Source: DATKGX01 sp035510555 (GTDB lineage Bacteria > Patescibacteriota > Microgenomatia > Levybacterales > UBA12049). Taken from it: DNA of 51,882 nucleotides. Shown here piece after piece: positions 32,149 through 40,270 of this stretch. The notes under the pieces are model-generated. The model made no database searches and was not told the DNA's origin. It was given only the letters and a program-made list of their open reading frames with translations. The position numbers and the translations under genes are program-made. Numbering within the stretch: the stretch's first letter is position 1; every line of letters begins with the position of its first letter. The DNA is taken from NCBI GenBank assembly GCA_035510555.1, contig DATKGX010000028.1, positions 1 to 51,882 of the forward strand, read 5' to 3'.

Positions 32149-32987
32149 ACGAATTCGACGTTAATGATCTAAAAAAGCTGTATGTGCCGTCCTCAAGCTC
32201 GCATAAAGGTGAAAATGGGAAGTTGTTGATTATCGGCGGTTCGGTTTTGTTTCACGCCGCCTCGCTGTGGGCTTTGCAAGTTGCTTCCCGAATTGTAGAT
32301 ATGGTTTTTTATTCCTCGGTTCCCCAAAATAATGAGCTAGTCGAAAAAGAAAAAGAGGAATTCAGAAACGGTATTATTGTTCCGAGAAATAAAATCGACC
32401 ATTACATCGAAGAAGCAGACTGTATTTTAATCGGCCCGGGTTTACCAAGGGAAAATGGAGTAGAGTTGGGTGATGACGACACCAAAGAGCTAACAGAGAG
32501 GTTGTTTAAAGCTTATCCAAACAAGAAATGGGTGGTGGATGGAGGCTCATTACAAACAATTAAGCCAGAAACCATTCCTCATAATGCGATTTTAACACCA
32601 CATCACGGGGAATTTTTCAAACTCTTTGAATCAAGAATCAAGAATCAAGAATCAAGAATAGAACCAGATTTAATTCAGAAATTAGCGAAGGAATTCAACT
32701 GCACGATTTTGTTAAAAGGGGAAGTTGATTTGGTTTCCAATGGAACAGAAACGGTTCAAATTGCGGGCGGAAATGAGGGGATGACCAAAGGCGGAACAGG
32801 CGATGTTTTGGCAGGGTTGGTCGCGGCACTTTATTGCAAAAATGAAGCCTTTCTGTCCGCAACATCAGCTTCATTTATCAACAAAAAAGCCGGAGAAACT
32901 CTGGCGCAAAAAACGGGAATTTATTTTAATGCTTCAGATCTAGCCACAGAAATTCCGGCAGTGATGAAATATCTATTGACCCCTTGA
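32145..32987 (+). CDS. nnrD: ADP-dependent NAD(P)H-hydrate dehydratase
   Basis: 280 aa. Repairs damaged nicotinamide cofactors by dehydrating NAD(P)HX. HKGENGKLLIIGGSVLFHAASLWAL (N terminus), ADCILIGPGLPRENG, WVVDGGSL, ILTPHHGEFFKLF and GGTGDVLAGLVAALY (about residues 217-231) are the family motifs. The N-terminal epimerase domain of the fused form is missing. The segment after FKLF (SRIKNQESRIEPD) is encoded by a 7-nt tandem repeat and is not conserved. It overlaps recF by 4 nt. Confidence 0.9.
   Translation: MNEFDVNDLKKLYVPSSSSHKGENGKLLIIGGSVLFHAASLWALQVASRIVDMVFYSSVPQNNELVEKEKEEFRNGIIVPRNKIDHYIEEADCILIGPGLPRENGVELGDDDTKELTERLFKAYPNKKWVVDGGSLQTIKPETIPHNAILTPHHGEFFKLFESRIKNQESRIEPDLIQKLAKEFNCTILLKGEVDLVSNGTETVQIAGGNEGMTKGGTGDVLAGLVAALYCKNEAFLSATSASFINKKAGETLAQKTGIYFNASDLATEIPAVMKYLLTP
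32628..32655 (+). repeat. Heptanucleotide repeat (GAATCAA)x4 inside nnrD
   Basis: Four perfect tandem copies of GAATCAA followed by a partial fifth (GAAT). A change in copy number would shift the reading frame of nnrD at about codon 162. It is the second 7-nt coding repeat in the window. Confidence 0.92.
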
Positions 32988-33038
32988 AACGGTTGTGATA
33001 TAACTCAAAGGTTATTTTAAAGGAAAGGAGGAGGGAAT

Positions 33039-33278
33039 ATGAGAGAAAAAAGAGGAATGAATAATCCAGCGAGAACAACATATGGAGACGGAGAGCTTGT
33101 GAGAGAAAGTCCCGTGTGCAGATTATATCCTTTGCTTCCAGGTTTTCATAGCTCAGCTGACGCAGATGCATTAGCAGCGCAAGAAATGTATGACGGAGAA
33201 CTTCCGGCTGATGCCGATCAAGCAGATTTAGGGTTGCCTATTAGATTAGAATCTGTGCGGGATCAACGCGAATTCTAA
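33039..33278 (+). CDS. Small orphan protein with strong ribosome site
   Basis: 79 aa, not recognised. Soluble and acidic, rich in Asp, Ala and Gly, with a possible helix ADADALAAQEMYDGELPADADQ in its centre. Unlike most neighbours it has a strong Shine-Dalgarno, AAAGGAGGAGG, 6 nt before ATG. A promoter TTGACC-17-TATAAC begins inside the 3' end of nnrD. Coding status is supported by the ribosome site, not by homology. Confidence 0.48.
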   Translation: MREKRGMNNPARTTYGDGELVRESPVCRLYPLLPGFHSSADADALAAQEMYDGELPADADQADLGLPIRLESVRDQREF

Positions 33279-33345
33279 TAAGAAAAGCGATGGCTGAAGA
33301 AGAAAATGACTAGGGAATTGTTCGGGAATTTGCTATAATATTGGC

Positions 33346-34392
33346 ATGTATTCTCCTAAGTTTACTATTACCAACAAAATCCTCAAAAACATTGGTAGCA
33401 TTGAAGCCTCAAAAGAAGTTATTGATAACGCACCGCTTTTGCCATATTTTGAAAGGGAATTTCGGGAAGACGCCATGGTGCGAACCATTCATTATGGAAC
33501 TCACATTGAAGGAAACGAACTTAATCTTTCCGAAGCGGAAAAGGTACTTCTGGGGCAGCAGGTGGCCGCTCGCGACCGCGATATTTTGGAAGTTATTAAC
33601 TACCGCAAAGTGATGGATTATATCGACCAAACTCCAAAGAATCAAATTAAAATCGACGAAGAATTGGTAAAACACTTACACAAATTAACCGTTGACAAAA
33701 TTTTAGCGCCTGAACAATGTGGTGTTTTTCGAAAAACTCAGGTGGTAGTCAAAAACAGCCAAACCGGAGAAATTTCTTTTCGGCCTCCAATTGCGGTGGC
33801 CGTTCCTTTTCAAGTTAAAAATCTATTGGAGTTTGTCGAAAATGCAGACGATGAAGAAGTGCATCCTGTAATGAAATCCGGCATCACGCATTACGAGTTG
33901 GTGCGTATCCATCCATTCTTGGATGGCAACGGGCGGGTGGCGCGGGCGATTGCAACTTTAATTCTTTATCAAGATAGCTATGATATCCGTAAGTTCTTTT
34001 CACTGGAAGAGTATTTTGATAAAGATGCCGCCAGTTACTATGAAGCGTTGCAAAGCGTGGAGAAAAACGAGGGCGATTTAACCAAATGGTTGGAATATTT
34101 TACCCTGGGACTCTCAATCGAGCTTTCAAAAATTAGGGAAAGGGTAGAAAGCATTTCGGTGGATGCCCGATTTAAAGAAAAACTGGGCGGTTCGCCGATT
34201 TTACTTAGCCCCAGACAATTGAAAATCATCGAGTATATTCAAAAAATCGGTTATCTACAAAATCAGGCGTTTGAACAACTGTTTCCAATGGTTTCCGAAG
34301 ACACGGTTCTCAATGAAATAAAAGCCTTGGCGCAGGCCGGAATTATCAAAAAGCATGGTGTTACCAAAGGCGCAAAATATATAATGGCTTAA
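33346..34392 (+). CDS. Fic family protein with C-terminal winged helix
   Basis: 348 aa. Fic proteins transfer AMP (or another nucleotide part) to target hydroxyls. The core motif HPFLDGNGRVARAIA (about residues 187-201) is intact, including the catalytic His. The N-terminal segment THIEGNELNLSEAEK has the [S/T]xxxE[G/N] inhibitory helix, placing it in class II with self-inhibition. The last 60 residues form a winged helix (LSPRQLKIIEYIQ, EDTVLNEIKALAQAGII) that may bind DNA. TATAAT (33334-33339) ends 6 nt before ATG. The ligase gene follows after 1 nt. Confidence 0.9.
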   Translation: MYSPKFTITNKILKNIGSIEASKEVIDNAPLLPYFEREFREDAMVRTIHYGTHIEGNELNLSEAEKVLLGQQVAARDRDILEVINYRKVMDYIDQTPKNQIKIDEELVKHLHKLTVDKILAPEQCGVFRKTQVVVKNSQTGEISFRPPIAVAVPFQVKNLLEFVENADDEEVHPVMKSGITHYELVRIHPFLDGNGRVARAIATLILYQDSYDIRKFFSLEEYFDKDAASYYEALQSVEKNEGDLTKWLEYFTLGLSIELSKIRERVESISVDARFKEKLGGSPILLSPRQLKIIEYIQKIGYLQNQAFEQLFPMVSEDTVLNEIKALAQAGIIKKHGVTKGAKYIMA

Positions 34393-34393
34393 T

Positions 34394-36133
34394 ATGCAAT
34401 TTAGAGAATTAACACAATATTTTGAGAAATTAGAGACGACGTCCTCAAGACTTAGTCTGATTGAGATCCTGGCGCAGTTGTTCAAAGAAACTCCGGCAGA
34501 GGAGATTGAAAAAATTGTCTACTTAATTCAGGGAAGGCTGGCGCCGTTTTTTGCCCCGATTGAAATTGGGATGGCGGAAAAAACCGTGGCAGAGTCTTTA
34601 GCTAATGCATATGGATTATCACGAGAGGATGTGCTGAAAAACTATCAACGACTTGGAGACATGGGCCTGGCAGCTTACGAACTTGCCAAAAGTTCAGAAT
34701 TTAAAGTTCAGAGCGCACAGTTAACGGTAACGGAAGTCGTTGATGTTCTTTTGCAGATTGCTAATACCAAAGGGAATGGAACGGTGGAGAAAAGGCAAAC
34801 TCTTTTGTCAGGTCTTTTGAAAAAACTGGATCCGATTTCTGCGAAACATCTTGTTCGCATTCCGCTTGGTAATACGCGTCTTGGCATCGGTGATCCAACG
34901 GTTTTGGACGCTCTGGCGACGGCCAAATTGGGCGATAAATCACAAAGAAAGTTGTTGGAAGGAGCATATAATCGTACTTCAGATCTTGGTTTAATTGCTA
35001 AAACTTTGTGGGATAAAGGTTTGCCTGCAGTTCAAAAACTAGAGTTACGGGTTGGTTATCCCGTGCGCTCCGAACTTTGCGAAAGATTACCAAACCCGGA
35101 AAAAGTCATCGAGAAAATGGGCGAAGTGGACGCACAATACAAATACGACGGCTTCAGAGTACAGTTGCATAAAAATGGCGACATTGTCAGGATGTTCTCC
35201 AGAAACTTAGAAGAAATGACGCATATGTTCCCTGAGTTGACAGAAGCGGTTAAAAAACAAATTAAGGCCAAAACCATTATTTTAGATTCCGAAGCTCTGG
35301 CTTATAATCCGGAGTCGGAAGAATTTTTGCCATTTCAGGAAACTACCAAGAGAAGAAGAAAACACGGTATTGCGGAAATGGCCAAAAGTTTGCCCTTAAA
35401 AGCCTTTGTTTTTGACATTTTATACAAAGACGGAGAATCTCTAATCGATCAACCATTGACCAAAAGAATGGAAATTCTCAAAGAAGTTTTGCCGGAAGAT
35501 GATGTTCTCATTAGAACCAAAAACCAGACCGTCATGGACGCCAAAACCCTGTCGCTTTTATTGGAAGACGCAATCTCTAAAGGCTTGGAAGGTTTAGTCA
35601 TCAAAAAATTGGAAAGTCCGTACGAGGCCGGGGCGCGCAATTTCAACTGGGTAAAACTCAAACGCCATTCTTCAGGCGAATTAAACGATACGATTGATTG
35701 CGTAATTTTGGGCTATATCAGTGGAAAAGGTAAGCGCACAGCTTTTGGCGCGGGGGCTTTGTTGGTTGGGGTTTATGACAAAGAAAAAGACGAGTTTGTG
35801 ACAGTTAGCAAAATTGGTACCGGATTAACCGACGAAGAATGGCGGGAAATTCACAGAAGAGCAGACGCAATCAGTTTGGAGCACAAACCGGCCAGGGTAA
35901 GTTCAAATATTATTCCTTCGGTTTGGATCGAACCAAAAATTGTGATTGAAATTTTGGCGGATGAAATTACCCGTAGTCCGATTCACACCGCCGGCAAAAC
36001 CGCAACCGATCCGGGATATGCGTTAAGATTCCCACGTTTAGTGTCATTTCGAGAGGCGGATAAAAAGCCAGAAGACGCCACTTCAGTAAAAGAACTTATC
36101 GAAATGTATCAACTACAGGGAAAGCAGGATTAG
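34394..36133 (+). CDS. lig: ATP-dependent DNA ligase, archaeal type
   Basis: 579 aa. Seals nicks in DNA with ATP. The N-terminal DNA-binding domain covers about residues 1-215; the adenylated Lys is in DAQYKYDGFRVQLH (motif I, about 245), followed by EALAYNP (motif III region), LKAFVFDILY, EGLVIKKLES (motif IV), WVKLKR (motif V) and the OB domain with LRFPRLVSFREDK-like motif VI. Bacteria normally use NAD-dependent LigA; several CPR lineages carry this archaeal-type enzyme. It lies beside endonuclease Q and behind fic. Confidence 0.92.
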   Translation: MQFRELTQYFEKLETTSSRLSLIEILAQLFKETPAEEIEKIVYLIQGRLAPFFAPIEIGMAEKTVAESLANAYGLSREDVLKNYQRLGDMGLAAYELAKSSEFKVQSAQLTVTEVVDVLLQIANTKGNGTVEKRQTLLSGLLKKLDPISAKHLVRIPLGNTRLGIGDPTVLDALATAKLGDKSQRKLLEGAYNRTSDLGLIAKTLWDKGLPAVQKLELRVGYPVRSELCERLPNPEKVIEKMGEVDAQYKYDGFRVQLHKNGDIVRMFSRNLEEMTHMFPELTEAVKKQIKAKTIILDSEALAYNPESEEFLPFQETTKRRRKHGIAEMAKSLPLKAFVFDILYKDGESLIDQPLTKRMEILKEVLPEDDVLIRTKNQTVMDAKTLSLLLEDAISKGLEGLVIKKLESPYEAGARNFNWVKLKRHSSGELNDTIDCVILGYISGKGKRTAFGAGALLVGVYDKEKDEFVTVSKIGTGLTDEEWREIHRRADAISLEHKPARVSSNIIPSVWIEPKIVIEILADEITRSPIHTAGKTATDPGYALRFPRLVSFREADKKPEDATSVKELIEMYQLQGKQD

Positions 36134-36417
36134 CCCAAGATAGTTGGCAGAAAAGAGGCTAGTCGTCTTACGCTCAAAGGTTTTCTTACGGCTTGAATTG
36201 GTGGGGATTGACTTTCAAGCGCTTCGCTTGTAATAACGTTAATGTTTCCTTGTTCAATAAAGATACCTTCGCCCGATTTTTGTTTAAGAACGCGTCCTGT
36301 ATCGGCAAATAATTCTTCTCCTGGAAGAGAGGTTTTACGGAATTCCGCGTAGCGTTGGTCAAATTCGTCTTCGGAGATTGGGGAATCAGTTGTCATAATT
36401 CTTTCTGGGTCTGCCAT
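36130..36417 (-). CDS. Orphan hypothetical protein
   Basis: 95 aa from this start (MADPERIMTTD), not recognised. Soluble; a helix around DEFDQRYAEFRKTSLPGEELF and a basic C-terminal tail. An upstream in-frame start at 36453 would add 12 residues but overlaps the promoter: TTGGAA (36453-36448), 17 bp, TACAAT (36430-36425), with 7 nt to the ATG at 36417. The last 4 nt overlap the end of the ligase gene on the other strand. Confidence 0.5.
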   Translation of the reverse strand: MADPERIMTTDSPISEDEFDQRYAEFRKTSLPGEELFADTGRVLKQKSGEGIFIEQGNINVITSEALESQSPPIQAVRKPLSVRRLASFLPTILG

Positions 36418-36479
36418 CAAATGTATTGTAACAAGCAAAAATTTATTTTCCAACCCCCAATTTGTGCTAAAATAACCTC

Positions 36480-37826
36480 ATGGAATTCGTAGCCGATTTG
36501 CATTTGCACTCCAAATATTCACGGGCGGTAAGCCGGGACATGAATCTTTACAACATGGCGTTGTGGGGAACCAAAAAGGGCTTAGACATTCTTTCCACTA
36601 CTGACTGGACGCATCCATTGTGGAGGAGGGAAATAAAACAGGAATTAGTTGAGGAAGCAGAGGGAATTTTTAAGCTTAAAGATAATAAAGATTTCAAGAC
36701 CCGTTTTATCCTCACGGCTGAAATATCCAGTATTTATTCGCAAAATGGTAAAGTCCACCGTATCCACAGCTTAGTCTTTTCTCCGAAGTTGGAAGTTTGC
36801 GAAAAGATTGCGGCGGAACTGGTTAAAAGAGGCTGCAATTTATCCTCCGACGGCAGGCCGATCATCGGACTTTCTTCAATTCAATTGATGGAGCTTATTT
36901 TCTCGATTGATAAAAACGTTCTTTTGGTGCCTTGTCACGCTTGGACACCGTGGTTTTCGTTGTATGGCTCAAACTCGGGATTTGATTCAATTGAGGAATG
37001 TTTCGGGGAGTACGCTGACAAGATTTACGGGGTAGAGACCGGCCTTTCCAGCGACCCCTACATGAATTGGCAGATTAAGGAACTAGCGAACCGTTCGCTT
37101 ATTTCTACTTCCGATGCACATTCTCTGCCGAAGATGGGCAGAGAAGCCACCGTCTTTATGACGAAAAAGGAAGATACAAAATTCAAAATTACTTATCAAG
37201 ACATTACTGATGCGATCAAACAAGCTCCTGATGCAAAATTAAAAATCGGCTATACAATCGAGTTTTATCCGGAAGAGGGGAAATACCATTTTACCGGACA
37301 CCGCAACTGCAATTTCGTGCAAAATCCGAAGGAAACCAGGGAAGATGGCAATATTTGTCCGGTTTGTCATCGGCCGTTAACGGTTGGCGTAATGCATCGG
37401 GTGGAAGAGCTAGCAAAAACACAAAAATTACCGGACGAAGTCTTCAAGCTAAATCCAAACGGAGTTAAATGGATGATTGATCCAAGCAAAAAACATCCGC
37501 CGTTTGTAAAATTAGTGCCACTCAACGAAATCATTGCCGAAAGTTTACATTCAACCGTTTCCAGCCAAAAAGTGAAGGATATGTTCGACGAACTTTGCCG
37601 CAAGTTTGGCTCGGAATTAAATGTCTTGCTCAAAGTTTCCAAAGAAGATTTGCTCAAAGAAACGGGCGTAAGAGTGGCCGAAGGAGTGGATAAAGTGCGA
37701 AGGGGCGATATTGCGATTCTTCCGGGATTTGACGGACAATATGGAATCGTCAAGATTTGGGGAGAGGAGAAACCGGTTGTAAAGGCGGAAATAAAGACAG
37801 AAAACCAATTGGGAATTGACTTTTAA
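36480..37826 (+). CDS. Endonuclease Q-like PHP-domain protein
   Basis: 448 aa. EFVADLHLHSKYSRAVS opens a PHP metal-dependent phosphoesterase domain; LSTTDWTHPLW, LTAEISS, LLVPCHAWTPWFSLYG and STSDAHSLPKMGREAT give further metal ligands. A zinc-finger-like segment (HRNCNFVQNP, then GNICPVCHRPL) lies near residues 278-302, and the C-terminal part has a helix-hairpin-helix-like region. This order matches endonuclease Q of Thermococcales and Bacillus, which nicks 5' to deaminated bases. TAAAAT (36468-36473) ends 6 nt before ATG. Confidence 0.8.
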   Translation: MEFVADLHLHSKYSRAVSRDMNLYNMALWGTKKGLDILSTTDWTHPLWRREIKQELVEEAEGIFKLKDNKDFKTRFILTAEISSIYSQNGKVHRIHSLVFSPKLEVCEKIAAELVKRGCNLSSDGRPIIGLSSIQLMELIFSIDKNVLLVPCHAWTPWFSLYGSNSGFDSIEECFGEYADKIYGVETGLSSDPYMNWQIKELANRSLISTSDAHSLPKMGREATVFMTKKEDTKFKITYQDITDAIKQAPDAKLKIGYTIEFYPEEGKYHFTGHRNCNFVQNPKETREDGNICPVCHRPLTVGVMHRVEELAKTQKLPDEVFKLNPNGVKWMIDPSKKHPPFVKLVPLNEIIAESLHSTVSSQKVKDMFDELCRKFGSELNVLLKVSKEDLLKETGVRVAEGVDKVRRGDIAILPGFDGQYGIVKIWGEEKPVVKAEIKTENQLGIDF

Positions 37827-37893
37827 TTTCAGGCAAGTTAAATTAAGAAGTGGATGATCCCGCTGAAAGCGGGACAAGAAGGAGGTGATATTC

Positions 37894-38343
37894 ATGATGA
37901 AACAACTAGCACCATTGTTGAAAGCTCTTGATGAAAGCTACGCAAAAGTACCGGCCTTACCTAAAAAATGGACAGATTTATTAGTAAATTACGCTCCATG
38001 GTTGGCTTTAATCGGCGGAGTTCTCTTGATCTTCGGCGCATTAAGTTTAATCGGTTTAGGCACATTCCTTTCTCCATTTGCGATGTTGGCAGGCTCAGGT
38101 TTTTACGTAATAACCTGGGTTGTAGCAGCAGTATTCTTGTTAGTAGGTGGAGTATTGGAGTTTTTGGCTTTTGCACCGCTTAAAGCTAGGAAAGAAAGAG
38201 GCTGGAATTTAATGTTCTATGCTCTTTTACTCAATGCTGTAAGCTCTATCGTAAGGCTTAGCATCTCAGAGGTTGTGACGGCTGTCATAACATTCTTGAT
38301 TGGTTATTATTTCTTGTATCAAATCAAATCCTATTATAAATAG
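37894..38343 (+). CDS. Small polytopic membrane protein with a consensus ribosome site
   Basis: 149 aa with four hydrophobic segments (WLALIGGVLLIFGALSLIGLG, FAMLAGSGFYVITWVV, VFLLVGGVLEFLAF and VTAVITFLIGYYFLYQ). Family not recognised with certainty. The ribosome site AAGGAGGTGAT (37879-37889) is the full anti-16S complement, which suggests high expression. A GC hairpin CCCGCT-GAA-AGCGGG (37859-37873) lies just upstream. Two ATGs in tandem (37894, 37897) can serve as start. Confidence 0.65.
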   Translation: MMKQLAPLLKALDESYAKVPALPKKWTDLLVNYAPWLALIGGVLLIFGALSLIGLGTFLSPFAMLAGSGFYVITWVVAAVFLLVGGVLEFLAFAPLKARKERGWNLMFYALLLNAVSSIVRLSISEVVTAVITFLIGYYFLYQIKSYYK

Positions 38344-38447
38344 AGTTGGTTTTATAGATTGGTTTGATAGATTGCTTATTATTTAAGCATATTTTTATAT
38401 AGTTAAAGGGCTAGAGCATTTTCCCTCAAAAGTGCTAAAATAGCTTT

Positions 38448-38528
38448 ATGAATCCCGTTAGAAAGATTTGTTTCAAGAGTAAGAGTTTTTCTTTAGTTTA
38501 TAATATAGCTGAAAGGAGGGCTTTCTAA
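38448..38528 (+). CDS. Candidate leader-peptide ORF upstream of pth
   Basis: 26 codons from ATG 38448 to TAA 38526-38528, beginning MNPVRKICFK and ending AERRAF. TAAAAT (38436-38441) ends 6 nt before its ATG, the layout used by many genes here. Codons 23-24 are AGG AGG, which is also the ribosome site GGAGG upstream of pth. Its first and last codons form the arms of a 12-bp inverted repeat. Translation is inferred, not shown. Confidence 0.4.
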   Translation: MNPVRKICFKSKSFSLVYNIAERRAF

Positions 38529-38532
38529 CGGG
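38454..38532 (+). promoter_or_regulatory. 12-bp inverted repeat enclosing the pth ribosome site
   Basis: CCCGTTAGAAAG (38454-38465) pairs perfectly with CTTTCTAACGGG (38521-38532); the 3' arm ends at the base before the pth ATG. The loop of 55 nt holds a TATAAT (38499-38504) and AAAGGAGGG (38512-38520). Ribosomes moving along the short ORF would open the stem, so translational coupling is plausible. Confidence 0.65.
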
Positions 38533-39144
38533 ATGAAATTAATCGTTGGACTTGGCAACCCCGGTCTTAAACACGAAAAAACCAGACATAATTTGGGATT
38601 TATAATTGTTGATGCTTTTCTAAAAGATTTTTCTTCAGCGCCCGCAGTGCCGTTTGCAACAGAGAAAAAGTTTCAAGCAGAAATTGCCGAAATAAATTGG
38701 CAACCCAAAAATAGAAAGGTGGAAAAAGTCATCTTGGCAAAACCCCTAACTTATATGAACGGTTCCGGTTCCGCGGTTTCTTTAATCTCGCAGTTCTATA
38801 AAATTAAACCTGAAGAGATTTGGGTAATTCATGATGAAATTGATTTGCCACTTGGCGGAATGAAAATTCGGTTTGGTGGCGCATCGGCGGGGCATAAAGG
38901 GGTTGAATCAATCATTGAGCATTTGGGGACGGATAAATTTTGGCGGTTTAGGATTGGAATTGGCGCGCAACATGAAAAAGTGCATGACCGAAAAGTAAAA
39001 GCAATTGATAATTATGTGCTAAGCGAATTCTCGGAAGGTGAGAGAGGGAAGGCGAGGGAAATTATCAAAAAGTCGGTAAAAGCAGTTCAGGATGCACTTG
39101 AAGAGGGCTTAGAAAAAGCCATGAACAGGTTTAATACTAAGTAA
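38533..39144 (+). CDS. pth: Peptidyl-tRNA hydrolase
   Basis: 203 aa. Frees tRNA from peptidyl-tRNA dropped by stalled ribosomes. LIVGLGNPGLKHEKTRHNLGF with Asn10 and His20 (catalytic), AKPLTYMNGSG, the VIHDEIDLPLGGMKIRFGGASAGHKGVESI segment with the catalytic Asp, and FWRFRIGIG are all present. A weak, distant ribosome site (13 nt) and a long hairpin precede the start, so its translation is likely regulated. A palindromic repeat follows the stop. Confidence 0.96.
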   Translation: MKLIVGLGNPGLKHEKTRHNLGFIIVDAFLKDFSSAPAVPFATEKKFQAEIAEINWQPKNRKVEKVILAKPLTYMNGSGSAVSLISQFYKIKPEEIWVIHDEIDLPLGGMKIRFGGASAGHKGVESIIEHLGTDKFWRFRIGIGAQHEKVHDRKVKAIDNYVLSEFSEGERGKAREIIKKSVKAVQDALEEGLEKAMNRFNTK

Positions 39145-39163
39145 AGGAGGGGTCCTGTCACGG

Positions 39164-39280
39164 ATTTGCTGAGGTCGCTCACGAAAATTTTCTCGCTTCC
39201 AGCTCATGCGGCTTCATGAAGAGCCTGAAATTAGGGAGTTCGAATGAAAACAGCGAAAATTTTGTAAGCTCTCCGCAAAT
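39164..39280. repeat. Palindromic intergenic repeat, copy B (MITE-like)
   Basis: 117 bp with the same ends as 23584-23701 (ATTTGCTGAGGTCGCT at one end, GCGAAAATTTTGTAAGCT and CCGCAAAT at the other) and a diverged centre. The ends pair imperfectly over about 35 bp. Confidence 0.7.
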
Positions 39281-39294
39281 TAGAATAAGTTTAT

Positions 39295-39573
39295 ATGAAA
39301 TCGGTACAGCAAATCTTAACAAACTTTAACCCCACCAAGGATAAATATATTTCCCGGGATTTTCAGGCATTCGGGATTTATTTGGCTGAAGAAATGAATG
39401 ACTATAAAAACAGGGGGATGTGGATTAAGCTGGCTAAAACCAATCACCGCGCGGTTTTGGAAAAGGCATTATCGTTTGTCTCGGACAGCAATGCCGATAA
39501 TAAAATTGCCTTATTTCTCTGGAAACTCAAGCAGCTCAAAGGAGAAATCGCCGCCAAAGCGACTCAGAAATAA
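39295..39573 (+). CDS. Hypothetical protein upstream of acylphosphatase
   Basis: 92 aa, not recognised. Soluble, mixed charge, predicted mostly helical (FQAFGIYLAEEMNDYKNRG, KALSFVSDSNADNKIALFLWKLKQLKGEI). It ends 1 nt before the acylphosphatase start and is probably cotranscribed with it. Confidence 0.6.
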   Translation: MKSVQQILTNFNPTKDKYISRDFQAFGIYLAEEMNDYKNRGMWIKLAKTNHRAVLEKALSFVSDSNADNKIALFLWKLKQLKGEIAAKATQK

Positions 39574-39574
39574 T

Positions 39575-39844
39575 ATGCAAGCACACTTTTTCATCATGGG
39601 TTTTGTGCAAGGAATTGGTTTTCGCTATTTTGTCAAGTCAAACGCCCGAAGATTAAAGCTTACCGGTTGGGTTAAAAATACCGATGATGGCAGGGTAGAA
39701 GCTCTGGTTCAAGGTCCAAAGGAAAAGATTGAAAAACTGATCAAGCTTTGCGAAAAAGGTCCATTTCTTTCGCAAGTAAACTCGGTTCAAGTCCAATGGG
39801 AAAAAGAAGTAGAGCGCTTTGGTGACTTCGGAGTAGCGCACTAA
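39575..39844 (+). CDS. acyP: Acylphosphatase
   Basis: 89 aa. Hydrolyses acyl phosphates. GFVQGIGFRYFVKSNARRLKLTGWVKNTDDGRVE carries the family signature G-x-V-Q-G-x-G-F-R with the catalytic Arg (residue 17) and the Asn in VKNTDDG. Total length is normal. The ATG at 39575 is chosen: an earlier in-frame start at 39398 would lie inside the previous gene. Confidence 0.92.
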   Translation: MQAHFFIMGFVQGIGFRYFVKSNARRLKLTGWVKNTDDGRVEALVQGPKEKIEKLIKLCEKGPFLSQVNSVQVQWEKEVERFGDFGVAH

Positions 39845-39852
39845 ACTTCTCC

Positions 39853-39881
39853 TTGACAAATGCAACTAAGTTGCATATAAT
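39853..39881 (+). promoter_or_regulatory. Metal-regulator promoter with palindromic operator
   Basis: TTGACA (39853-39858), 17 bp, TATAAT (39876-39881). The spacer is almost wholly a perfect palindrome ATGCAACTAAGTTGCAT (39860-39876), placed so that a bound regulator would block RNA polymerase. The next gene encodes a Fur-family protein, so autoregulation is likely. Confidence 0.8.
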
Positions 39882-39889
39882 CATCAGAT

Positions 39890-40267
39890 ATGTTTAAGAA
39901 AACACCGGCAAGACTTATGGTTCTAGAATATCTAAATAATTCAGAGTCTCCTGTTGATGCAGGGCAAATCATAAATTACTTAAGAAAAAAACATTTAGAG
40001 ACCAATAAAGTAACGGTTTACAGAATTTTAGATTTTCTTTTCAAAAACCAAATTATAGAAAGAGTAGAATTTGGAGAAGGGAAATACCGATACGAACTGA
40101 AGAAAAATCACCATCATCATTTAATTTGCACCAATTGCGGTAGGGTTCAAGATGTTGAAATAGGCGTTATCGAAAAATTAGAAAAAGAGATTCAAAAAGA
40201 CAAGAATTTTAGAGTACAGAGCCATTCGTTGGAATTTTTCGGCCTTTGCAGTAATTGTCAGAAATAA
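39890..40267 (+). CDS. Fur-family metal-dependent transcriptional regulator
   Basis: 125 aa. Winged helix in the N-terminal half (VDAGQIINYLRKKHLETNKVTVYRILDFLFKNQII), then the hinge, the HHHHLICTNCGRVQDVE metal site and the C-terminal CSNCQK pair. Two CxxC motifs show a structural zinc site. Which metal it senses cannot be read directly, but the partner ZIP transporter 3 nt downstream favours zinc (Zur) or manganese. The promoter carries a 17-bp palindrome matching a Fur-type operator. Confidence 0.9.
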   Translation: MFKKTPARLMVLEYLNNSESPVDAGQIINYLRKKHLETNKVTVYRILDFLFKNQIIERVEFGEGKYRYELKKNHHHHLICTNCGRVQDVEIGVIEKLEKEIQKDKNFRVQSHSLEFFGLCSNCQK

Positions 40268-40270
40268 TTT

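Noticed and set aside
37617..38183. ORFs of 92, 71 and 71 aa around the start of the membrane-protein gene
   Set aside because: They are out-of-frame or antisense to the gene with the consensus ribosome site at 37879-37889.
39398..39574. Longer N terminus for acylphosphatase
   Set aside because: The extra codons overlap the preceding gene in another frame and do not resemble the family; the start at 39575 gives normal length.
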